Origin: Acidobacteriaceae bacterium
GTDB lineage: Bacteria; Acidobacteriota; Terriglobia; Terriglobales; Acidobacteriaceae
Assembly (NCBI GenBank): GCA_030041045.1
Contig: JASHOQ010000089.1
Location: 1 to 37,002, forward strand
DNA: 37,002 nucleotides
Reading direction: 5' to 3'
A program made the position numbers and the translations under genes. How positions within the stretch are numbered: the stretch's first letter is position 1; every line of letters begins with the position of its first letter. Below the pieces are notes generated by a model. That model saw only the letters and a list, made by a program, of their open reading frames with translations, ran no database searches and had not been told where the DNA came from. Shown here piece by piece: positions 16,443 through 23,700 of this stretch.

Positions 16443-16470
16443 AAGATACGCGCGGCCGGTAGCGTGTCAA
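16443..16470 (-). promoter_or_regulatory. Predicted promoter of yajC-secD-secF
   Basis: A perfect TTGACA (16465-16470) and TATCTT (16443-16448) are separated by 16 bp on the minus strand. Transcription would start near 16436, leaving a leader of about 318 nt before the yajC GTG, long enough to hold the structured element at 16261-16341. Confidence 0.5.
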
Positions 16471-16688
16471 GGATGTGCCGGAACCCTGGACCGGGGAGTA
16501 AAACCCCCGCCACGCTTTCCCTTTGGCCGCGGGTCAAAGCACGGCCCTTATAAACATCTTACGGAATTTCCACCCCTTCTTTAGCAGACAGGGAGTCCCC
16601 TGCTATCAGCAGGGCTTTGCGGCTGCGCGCGCCTCCAACCAGACACGTGACTTCGCGCCGCAACGCTCCTGCCGAAGGCTGGCTGTAT

Positions 16689-16793
16689 ATGGAAATTACC
16701 CAACCTGGCGCTCTTTGGCTGATTCCTCTCGTTCTTTCCGTAGCCTTTCTGCTCTGGGTGCTCTGGAGCTTTTGGAAAGACGCGCGGCACTGA
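16689..16793 (+). CDS. Small single-pass membrane protein, 34 residues
   Basis: ATG 16689 opens a 34-codon frame: a short N-terminus (MEITQPGA), a very hydrophobic, Trp-rich helix (LWLIPLVLSVAFLLWVLWSF) and a basic end WKDARH. The shape, one helix with a positively charged tail after it, is that of a genuine small membrane protein with the N-terminus outside. AAGG lies about 10 nt upstream. It is convergent with the FmdE-family gene, with only 7 nt between the stops. I do not recognise the family; the subunit-like look resembles small accessory proteins of respiratory or transport complexes, but no function is claimed. Confidence 0.5.
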   Translation: MEITQPGALWLIPLVLSVAFLLWVLWSFWKDARH

Positions 16794-16800
16794 GCGGGGC

Positions 16801-17388
16801 TCATTCCGGCTCCCAATAACGCTGTTCCGGGCGCGCACAGGAGAGGCACACGCGGCGCTGCTCGAGAAGAACGAATCGCCCGAAGTTCACCCCTTCGCCG
16901 CAGAGGTCGCAAACCACTCTCTCCGCTTTGTAGCCGGGCAGATCGGCAGCATCCACGGCCACGCGCACCCGTTGCTCGCGAAAGAGCGCCGCATCGGGCT
17001 GTTCGCGGTAAGCCTGCATCTGCTGCCGGTTCGGGCTCTCGAGATGGGGATAGAGGCTGCGGGCGAGCTCGCGCGAGTCTTCGCGAGCGACAACGCGAAG
17101 AGCGTGGCCTGACTGAAGGTCGACAAAGGTAGCCGCCATCTTGCCCCAATCGCGGAACTTGAGCGCGCGCTTGCCCAGCCGGCAGCCGGTAACCAGGGCG
17201 ATGGCATCGGTGGCGCAGCGATCGATTTCGACAAACGTCACCAGGCGCTTGCGGTCGGCCCCGCGCGGGTCGGCGATGCCGAGCCGGTCGAGACCCAGGA
17301 GCGCCATGCGCACGCCCAGGATCTGCCCTGCGCACAGGTGGCCGTGCGCTGCCTCGGCGTTCAGCAGAAGTTCGTCCAGAGATTCCAT
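16801..17388 (-). CDS. FmdE-family protein with C-terminal zinc-ribbon-like motif
   Basis: 195 residues. The N-terminal 95 residues match the FmdE fold: EAAHGHLCAGQILGVRMALL (H15, C19), FVEIDRCATDAIALVTGCRL (C58, C69) and a GKMAATFVDL strand. The C-terminus carries two Cys pairs, CDLC at 160-163 and CLSC at 181-184, consistent with a zinc site, with GEGVNFGR between. The name comes from subunit E of formylmethanofuran dehydrogenase, but stand-alone homologues occur in many bacteria that lack that enzyme, and their role is unsettled. ATG 17388 is chosen; the open frame upstream translates a tandem-repeat tract and is not coding. It lies 65 nt downstream of an uncharacterised secreted protein gene. 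Confidence 0.8.
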   Translation of the reverse strand: MESLDELLLNAEAAHGHLCAGQILGVRMALLGLDRLGIADPRGADRKRLVTFVEIDRCATDAIALVTGCRLGKRALKFRDWGKMAATFVDLQSGHALRVVAREDSRELARSLYPHLESPNRQQMQAYREQPDAALFREQRVRVAVDAADLPGYKAERVVCDLCGEGVNFGRFVLLEQRRVCLSCARPEQRYWEPE

Positions 17389-17420
17389 CGCCGGCTTTGA
17401 GCTTAGCAGTTTGGCGCCCC

Positions 17421-17453
17421 GCTGACTCGCCGACTCGCTGACTCGCTGACTTG
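17421..17453 (-). repeat. Tandem octamer tract G, upstream of the FmdE-family gene
   Basis: On the minus strand, beginning directly after the TAG of the 238-residue gene, AGTCAGCG repeats about four times with one change (AGTCGGCG). The period is 8 bp rather than 7, but the CAG core and the post-stop location match the other tracts. Confidence 0.85.
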
Positions 17454-18170
17454 CTATTTCGGCGCCGGCTGCTGATCCGGCGTCTCCGGTTCGTCTTCTG
17501 AATCTTCCACGAGGACGGCCGACCCCGGAACAAGATCGTAACTCACGGCATCTTTGCCCGCGGGGTGAAAGGTAACGCGCAACGGTTCGCGCTGCCACTC
17601 AGGCTGGCTGCACGCCGGGTCGGGAGGGTTCTCGGCATCGAAGGCCGAAAGCTTTTTCGCCAGCACCGGCTTGCGCGCCTCCACTTGCGCCACCACCGCG
17701 TACAGGCTCTTGCCGCTTGCCGTCACGCCGCAATAGGCGCCGTAGTCGCGGAACCAGCTCACCTGGCTCACGCCGGGGTTGTAGTCCGGCAGTTTGAGCG
17801 GCGTTACGCGCCCGGTCACGCGATCCACCAGCAGCCACGGTCCGCGCTGCCATATCCATTTGCCCGGCTTATCGCCGGGCAGGGTGTCGTTGAGCCGGAT
17901 CACGCGTCGGACGACGAAGCTGCGATCGGTCACGTCGTGCGCGTCACCGGTGGTCCATTCTTTCAGCAGGCCATCCACCAGCAGGGCGCGAATCTTGAGC
18001 GCGTCCTCGCCCGCGGTCGCGCCCGCCGGGTCAGCCTGTTTCGAGTAAGGGACGCTCTTCGCTGCGCCCAGCACCACGGAGTGGCCTTTGCGGGGGGTGG
18101 CGCTCATCGCTTGAGGAGCTGCGAGGATTGGAATTGCCGCTGCGACGAAACACCGTGCGATCTTGCCCAT
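17454..18170 (-). CDS. Uncharacterised secreted protein, 238 residues
   Basis: A signal peptide (MGKIARCFVAAAIPILAAPQ, then AMSA) precedes a soluble protein with no motif I recognise. It contains a conserved-looking core (LLVDGLLKEWTTGDAHDVTD, FVVRRVIRLNDTLP, GPWLLVDRVTGRVTPLKLPD, WFRDYGAYCGVTASGKSLYA) with two Cys (C150-like in AYCGV and one in DPACSQ), and a Glu/Asp/Pro-rich tail ending EDSEDEPETPDQQPAPK. It is probably periplasmic. ATG 18170 starts it; the gene runs with the FmdE-family gene and with gatA. Its stop codon is followed at once by a tandem-repeat tract. Confidence 0.7.
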   Translation of the reverse strand: MGKIARCFVAAAIPILAAPQAMSATPRKGHSVVLGAAKSVPYSKQADPAGATAGEDALKIRALLVDGLLKEWTTGDAHDVTDRSFVVRRVIRLNDTLPGDKPGKWIWQRGPWLLVDRVTGRVTPLKLPDYNPGVSQVSWFRDYGAYCGVTASGKSLYAVVAQVEARKPVLAKKLSAFDAENPPDPACSQPEWQREPLRVTFHPAGKDAVSYDLVPGSAVLVEDSEDEPETPDQQPAPK

Positions 18171-18277
18171 CGCTCGCTCGTTTCTTCAGCGAAAGCCGTG
18201 GGGGATGCAGCCTGGGGGTCGCTCGATTGCGTGGAATTTGTCCCTATAGTAACTCCAAAAACTGATCTGCGGTACAC

Positions 18278-18736
18278 CTACAGGCAATCTGTGTACATTC
18301 CAACGACGACCGGATCCGACACTACGGCGCCGCCTGAATCGACCTCGACCCGGACACCGATGAGCGCGGAGTCGTCTCCACAGGCGATGGTCGCGCATTC
18401 GGGCAGGCCTGCGACAAAAACCTGACCGGTCGCGTAGGTCTGTCCGCCAATCGATTCGTACTTCAGGGGAATGCTCTCGGATGCGAAAAACCCAGCCACC
18501 ACGGTCCTGGTTGCTCCAGCCTTGAGAGTGCTCTGGGCGTCAGCCTTAAGACGATCGACACGCCTCTGCAATTCGGCCGATCTCTGCTTACAGATATGCG
18601 GAACCGGGCGGACCGCCATGTAAGCCTCCACAACCCAGAATCGGAAACTTGCACTCGCAAACCAAAGGACTCCGCCGGCGGCAAGCAAGGCTGCCGGAAC
18701 GGTGAAGCTGAGTTTCCGCCGAAGCTTCAATTGCAT
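18278..18736 (-). CDS. Uncharacterised membrane-anchored protein, 152 residues
   Basis: An N-terminal basic stretch (MQLKLRRKLSF) and a single membrane helix (about 12-35, TVPAALLAAGGVLWFASASF) anchor a small domain of about 110 residues with four Cys (HICKQ, ECATIACGDD, YTDCL), suggesting disulfides and an extracytoplasmic location. Base composition and codon use are less GC-rich than the neighbours, and the flanking 107-bp gap is AT-richer, so it may be a recent acquisition. ATG 18736 is chosen over GTG 18739. It is 20 nt downstream of gatA. I do not recognise the family. Confidence 0.55.
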   Translation of the reverse strand: MQLKLRRKLSFTVPAALLAAGGVLWFASASFRFWVVEAYMAVRPVPHICKQRSAELQRRVDRLKADAQSTLKAGATRTVVAGFFASESIPLKYESIGGQTYATGQVFVAGLPECATIACGDDSALIGVRVEVDSGGAVVSDPVVVGMYTDCL

Positions 18737-18756
18737 CACTCCATCTTGCCGAGGCG

Positions 18757-20232
18757 TCAGACGCCAGCCGCTTCCACGGCCCGCGCCACGCGAAAGGCCG
18801 TGCTCTCGCGCAAGTGCATGGCCAGCACCTGCATGCCCACCGGCAGCCCGGCGGGCGTTGCGCCGCAGGGAACCGAAACTCCGCAGATGCCGGCCAGGCT
18901 CGCCGTCACGGTGTAAATGTCGGCGAGGTACATCGACACGGGATCGTCGGTCTTCTCGCCCAGCCTGAACGCCGGCACCGGCGAGGTGGGCGTGACGAGG
19001 GCATCCACCTCGGCAAAGGCGCGCAGAAACTCCTCGGCCAGAATGCGCCGCACCTGCTGCGCCTTGCGGTAATAGGCATCGTAGTAGCCGGCAGAGAGCG
19101 CGTAGGTGCCCAGCAGGATGCGCCGCTTCACTTCGGCGCCGAAGCCCTCGTCGCGCGAGTGGCTGTACATGCCGGCCAGGGTCTCCGACCGGGGAGACCG
19201 GTAGCCGTAGCGCACGCCGTCAAAGCGCGCCAGGTTGGCGCTCGCCTCCGCCGTGGCGATCAGGTAATACGCCGGCACCGCATACTTGGTGTGCGGCAGA
19301 TGCACCGGCTTGAGGATGCAGCCGGCTTCTTTGAGCGCCCCGATGCCACGCTCGACCGCGGCGCGGACCTCCGGGTCAAGTCCCTCGGCGAAATACTCCG
19401 CGGGAACGCCGATGCGCAGTCCCTCGGCCGGCTTGTCGCTCGCGGCGGCGTAATCCTCAACCGGCGCGCGAACGCTGGTGGCGTCGCAGGGGTCGTGGCC
19501 GCCGATGACGCCCAACACCGTGGCCGCGTCGCGCACGTTGCCGGCAAATGGCCCGATGCGATCGAGCGAAGAAGCAAACGCGATCAATCCGTAGCGAGAA
19601 ACGCGCCCATAGGTGGGCAACACGCCCACCACGCCGCAAAAGCTGGCCGGTTGCCGGATGGAGCCGCCGGTATCAGTACCCAGCGCGGCCACGGCCAGGT
19701 TGGCCGCAACCGCTGCCGCCGAGCCGCCGCTCGAGCCGCCGGGAACACGCTCCGTGTCCGCGGGGTTGCGCACCGGCCCGTAAGCCGAGTTCTCGTTCGA
19801 CGAGCCCATGGCAAACTCATCGCAATTCGTTTTTCCCAGAAGCACCGCGCCGGCTGCCTCGAGCCGCTTTACCACCGTCGCGTCGTAAGGAGGCCGGTAT
19901 CCCTGAAGAATTTTCGATCCGGCGGTGGACGGTGCGCCCTGCATCACCAGCACGTCCTTGACGGCGATGGGAATCCCTGCCAACACAGGCAACGGATCGC
20001 CCCTGGCCGCGAGGGCATCGATACGCGCCGCCTGCGCGAGCGCACGCTCTTTCGTCAGGCTCAGAAAGGCGTTGAGCTGCGGATTCTTCCTCTCGATGCG
20101 CGCGTAATACTCCGACGCCAGGTCCGACGCCTTCGTGCGGCGCCCGGCAATCTCCTGGCGCAGAGCAGCGAGCGGCGTTGGCCGCTCCGTCAGAGCCTCC
20201 GCGGTTCTCGCCCCGCTCGCCAATGGCGCCAT
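18757..20232 (-). CDS. gatA: Asp/Glu-tRNA amidotransferase subunit A (GatA)
   Basis: 491-residue amidase of the GatCAB complex, which releases ammonia from glutamine to convert Glu-tRNA(Gln) and/or Asp-tRNA(Asn). The amidase triad is present with the family spacing: K92 (GIPIAVKDV), cis-Ser S167 (VPGGSSGGS) and nucleophile S191 (TDTGGSIRQPA). LLGKTNCDEFAMGSSNENSA is also diagnostic. ATG 20232 gives a somewhat long N-terminus (about 20 residues before the usual start), with a purine-rich ribosome site. gatC lies immediately upstream, separated by a short heptad tract; gatB is not in this window. Confidence 0.96.
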   Translation of the reverse strand: MAPLASGARTAEALTERPTPLAALRQEIAGRRTKASDLASEYYARIERKNPQLNAFLSLTKERALAQAARIDALAARGDPLPVLAGIPIAVKDVLVMQGAPSTAGSKILQGYRPPYDATVVKRLEAAGAVLLGKTNCDEFAMGSSNENSAYGPVRNPADTERVPGGSSGGSAAAVAANLAVAALGTDTGGSIRQPASFCGVVGVLPTYGRVSRYGLIAFASSLDRIGPFAGNVRDAATVLGVIGGHDPCDATSVRAPVEDYAAASDKPAEGLRIGVPAEYFAEGLDPEVRAAVERGIGALKEAGCILKPVHLPHTKYAVPAYYLIATAEASANLARFDGVRYGYRSPRSETLAGMYSHSRDEGFGAEVKRRILLGTYALSAGYYDAYYRKAQQVRRILAEEFLRAFAEVDALVTPTSPVPAFRLGEKTDDPVSMYLADIYTVTASLAGICGVSVPCGATPAGLPVGMQVLAMHLRESTAFRVARAVEAAGV

Positions 20233-20256
20233 GCCCTTTCCCGACCCTTAGAGTGT

Positions 20257-20280
20257 CTTCCTATTCCCTATTCCCTATCT
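20257..20280 (-). repeat. Short heptad tract B, between gatC and gatA
   Basis: On the minus strand AGATAGGGAATAGGGAATAGGAAG: about three 7-bp units of the TAGGGAA type. The gatC stop codon (TAG, 20275-20277) is itself part of the first unit. Confidence 0.75.
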
Positions 20281-20580
20281 CTCAATCACCTTGGGAACCT
20301 TGAAGAATCTTCCGTCGGACTCCGGCGCCGCGCGCATCACTTCGGCCCGGTCGAGCGAAGGCACCAGCACATCCGCCCGCAGTTCGCTCGAAAAATCGCC
20401 CAGCTCGCTTACCTGCGCGAGCGGCGCCACGCCCGCCGTGTCGAGTTCGTTGAGCTCGGCCACGTAATCGAGAATGGCGTTCAGGTCCTTGCGCATGCGC
20501 GGCACTTCTTCCGGCGCCAGCTGCAAATGCGCCAGCTCCGCTACACGTTGCACCTCTTCCACGGTGACTTTTTCCGCCAT
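20275..20580 (-). CDS. gatC: Asp/Glu-tRNA amidotransferase subunit C (GatC)
   Basis: 101 residues: the GatC pattern VQRVAELAHLQLAPEEVPRM, LNAILDYVAELNELDTAGVA and the C-terminal MRAAPESDGRFFKVPKVIE. GatC is the small subunit that clamps GatA and GatB together. ATG 20580 is chosen; the frame extends to 20649, but the added 23 residues are Arg-rich and unlike the family. It is followed by gatA, 42 nt downstream, so the two are probably co-transcribed. Confidence 0.94.
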   Translation of the reverse strand: MAEKVTVEEVQRVAELAHLQLAPEEVPRMRKDLNAILDYVAELNELDTAGVAPLAQVSELGDFSSELRADVLVPSLDRAEVMRAAPESDGRFFKVPKVIER

Positions 20581-20684
20581 GGTCTCGCGTTCCCGCCTGC
20601 GCACCGGTCCTGATCCAGCGCCGGTTTTGCGGTGCGCTTCGAATCTCAAGTATAGACGGCGCGCAGAGCGGCGCGGCGCGGCTC

Positions 20685-20708
20685 GACCGTGGGTTTCAAT
20701 CCACGGTC
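20685..20708. other. Hairpin around the stop codon of the giant repeat protein gene
   Basis: GACCGTGG (20685-20692) and CCACGGTC (20701-20708) form a perfect 8-bp stem with an 8-nt loop that contains the TGA stop codon (20696-20698). There is no U-tract on either strand, so it is not a standard terminator. Confidence 0.5.
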
Positions 20709-23700
20709 AGGGTCAGATCGATCATCTGTGACATGCCGTCCGCAGAAATCGTAACCGGTATGGTGTAGGTCCCCGGCGGCGTGAGCGAACTGCCTTGCTC
20801 ATCCGGCGGAGTTCCGCCGGTGCCTCCGCTCGACGAGGTACAGCTGGAAACGCCGGCGAGGAGAACCACCAGCACCAGCGCAGCCAGGAAAGCGGCGCGC
20901 CGGCGCAAGAGTGCCAGCGGCAACAGAAGCAGTCCGCAAACAAGGGGCAGCGCACCGCCATCCCCGGGAACTCGTTCGCGGGTGGACGCAGTCGCTTCGC
21001 CCGTCGCGACCTCCACAGTCAGGTTGCCCTGCACGCCGGAGCCGAGAGTTTCCGTGCCCGGATTGAAGCTGCAGCTTGCATTCGCCGGCAGCGTGCCGCA
21101 GGCAAAGCTGAATGTGATCTGCGCTCCGCTGGGAGTAATCACCAGGGGAAAATCCGCGGTTTGGCCCGCGACCACATTCAGGCCGCCCGCACCCGAGGCC
21201 GCAACCGTGAAGCTGAACCCCGATCCCGACAGAGGCACTGTGGTGGTGGTGGCCACGGATGAAGATGTGATGGTCAACGCGCCTGTGGCTGGTCCGGTTG
21301 CGGTTGGCGCAAACGCGACCGACGCGGTGCAGCTTGCGCCCGCGGCCAGCGCGCCCATGCAGGCGTTGGCGGAAAGCGTGAAGGGAGCGCCGGCGGCAAG
21401 AGTGAGCGAGGAGATTGCATAACCGGTCGCGTTGGTGATGGTCACCGTCTGCGCCGCGCTCGTTTGCCCCACGCCTACGGGATTGGCGAACACCACCTGC
21501 GCGGGATTGACCGTGAATCCTGTCGACAGCTGGCCCGTGCCGTTGAGGGGCACGGAGACCGCGACAACGCCAGGCGTCGAGGAGGAGATCGCGAGTGCGG
21601 CGTCAATCGGTCCGGCGCCTGCCGGGGTAAAGACAATCTGCACCGTGCAATTTGCCTGCGCATTCAGCGTGGCGCCGCAGGTGGTGCCGGCGATGGAGTA
21701 GCTCGCCGCTGCAGGACCGGTAATGGCAAAGCCGACATTCGCCATGGCCACTCCCCCGCTGTTGGTGACGGTGACGGTCTGCGGCGTGCTGGCAACCCCG
21801 GGCTGCTGGTTCAAAAAGGTCAGGCTCGATGGACTTACGCTGATGGCCGCCGGCGCGGCGCCGGTTCCGGAGAGCGAGACCGTCTGCATGCGCAGCGCGT
21901 CCCCCACCGTGAGCGTGCCGTTCACGCTGCCCGTTTGCGTGGGAGCGAATTGCACGGCAATCGTGCAGGAAGAGTTAGCGCCCAGTTGCGTGGTGCAGCC
22001 GTTGGTCAGGTTGAATCCGCCGGTGATGGAAACCGCGATCGACTCGAGCGGCTCGCCCCCGGAGTTGGTCAGAGTCACGGACTGCGCGGCCGACAGCTGC
22101 CCTGTCGCGGTGGTGGGAAAGGTGAGCGAGGTTGCGTTGAGCGTGTCCGTGGGCGCCGAGAGTCCCACGCCGGTCAGCTCCACGGTCTGCGTGCCTGCGC
22201 CATCGGTCAGCGTGAGCGAGCCCGTGGCCGGTCCAGGCTGCGTGGGCGCAAACCCGACCTGCATCTGGCAATCGGCGTTGGCGCCCAGCGAGACCGTCCC
22301 GCACGCATTGCCGGCGAGTACAAAAGGCGCGGAAACCGTTACGCCGGTAATCGGAACCGCGGAGGCGCTGCTGTTGCCCACCGTAACCGAGAGCGGCAGC
22401 GACGTTCCGCCCACTGCCTCGGAGCCGAAATTCACTTCGTCCGGACTCACACTCACCGCGCCCGCGGCCGTGGCGCTTCCGGTCAGGTTCACCGTAATTT
22501 GTCCGCCGTAGACATTGGCGTCGATCACGATTTGCCCCGTCTGCGCGCCCGCGATTGTGGGCACAAACGCGACCTGGATGGCACAGCTTCCGTTCGCGGG
22601 CACCTGGGCGCCGGCGCAGTCATCCACCTCAGTGAAACTTCCCATAACCGAAATCGACGTAGGCGCAAGTGCAACCGCGCCGGTATTCTCAAGCGTTACG
22701 GTTTGCACTGCGCTGGCATTGCCCACCGTCTGGCTCGGAAAGGTGAGCGAAGCGGGCGTAACCGTCGCCGTCGCCAAACCTGTACCCGCGCTCCACAGGG
22801 GTGTCTGCCAAATGCCGCGCCCGTAGGTCGCGGCCACCAGCACCTGTGCTGAGGGCGCCGCGCTCAGCGCAACCGCCGGCGCATCCGGCAGCCCGGTCCC
22901 GAACGGCGACCAGCACACATACGGCAACTGGGCGCAGCTCGATACGTTCGCCGTGAAGTAAACCCCCTGGTCCGTCGCCAGATAAACAACGCTGGAATTT
23001 TCCGGATCGACGGCGATGCTGTTGGCGGGCGCCGCGGGAAGGTTGGCCATGATGTCGGTCCATTGCGCACCGCCGTCGGTGGATTGATAGATGGTCTGCA
23101 CGCCTTCATCCGGGGTGGGCATTCCCTCAACGGTGACATACACGGTGTTGCCGGTCCCGTCGTGCGGGTCGGCGTAGACGCTCGAAATATCGAGGCCGTA
23201 ATAGTTCAGCGCAACCGGATCGTTGACCACGGGATCGAGCGTCAGATCGGTCACCACCGGCGCCGCGCCGCTGGAAGGATTGAGGAAAACGCTCAGAACG
23301 TGGCCGGGCAGATTGGCGCCAAAGTCGCCTGAGCCGTACATACCCAGATAGATAATTTCGCTCCCGCTCGCCAGCGGGAGCGCGGAGATCGACCGGATAA
23401 GCGCATCCCCGCTGCATTGCGCATTCGACGCTCCACTGTCGAGAATCGGCGTCACCGCGTTGCTCGCGCTCCAGCCCACGCCATTCGCCGGCCCGCGCCA
23501 CAGCTGGCACGTAGCGATGAGCAACTGCGTGGGGTCGAGCGGATCGACCAGAAACGGCGCAGGCACCGGCATTTCGCCTTGGGGCAGATTCACGTCCGCA
23601 TCGGTTACCACCGGGCTCGAGCCGAAATCGGCCGGCGTGCACGCCGCCGTTTGCGAGCAGAGATAGATCGACACCCCCGCTTGATCGTTCACATACCAGT

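Larger units (their letters stand above)
16119..16688. other. 570-bp gene-free region upstream of yajC
   Basis: No open frame here looks like a real protein. It contains a good minus-strand promoter (16443-16470), an extended hairpin (16261-16341) with a small CTGT-TCG-ACAG hairpin directly beside it (16341-16351), and a CCCTGC/GCAGGG stem-loop with loop TATCA at about 16604-16620. I find no tRNA, and no feature I can match to a known ncRNA family. Confidence 0.5.

Noticed and set aside
16590..16680. Possible tRNA fragment or attachment site around the CCCTGC/GCAGGG stem-loop
   Set aside because: No cloverleaf can be drawn and there is no T-loop consensus or integrase gene.
16559..17533. 324-codon minus-strand frame overlapping the FmdE-family gene
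   Set aside because: Arg/Ser-rich, no motif, and it runs through a tandem-repeat tract; the overlapping frame encodes the recognisable FmdE family protein.
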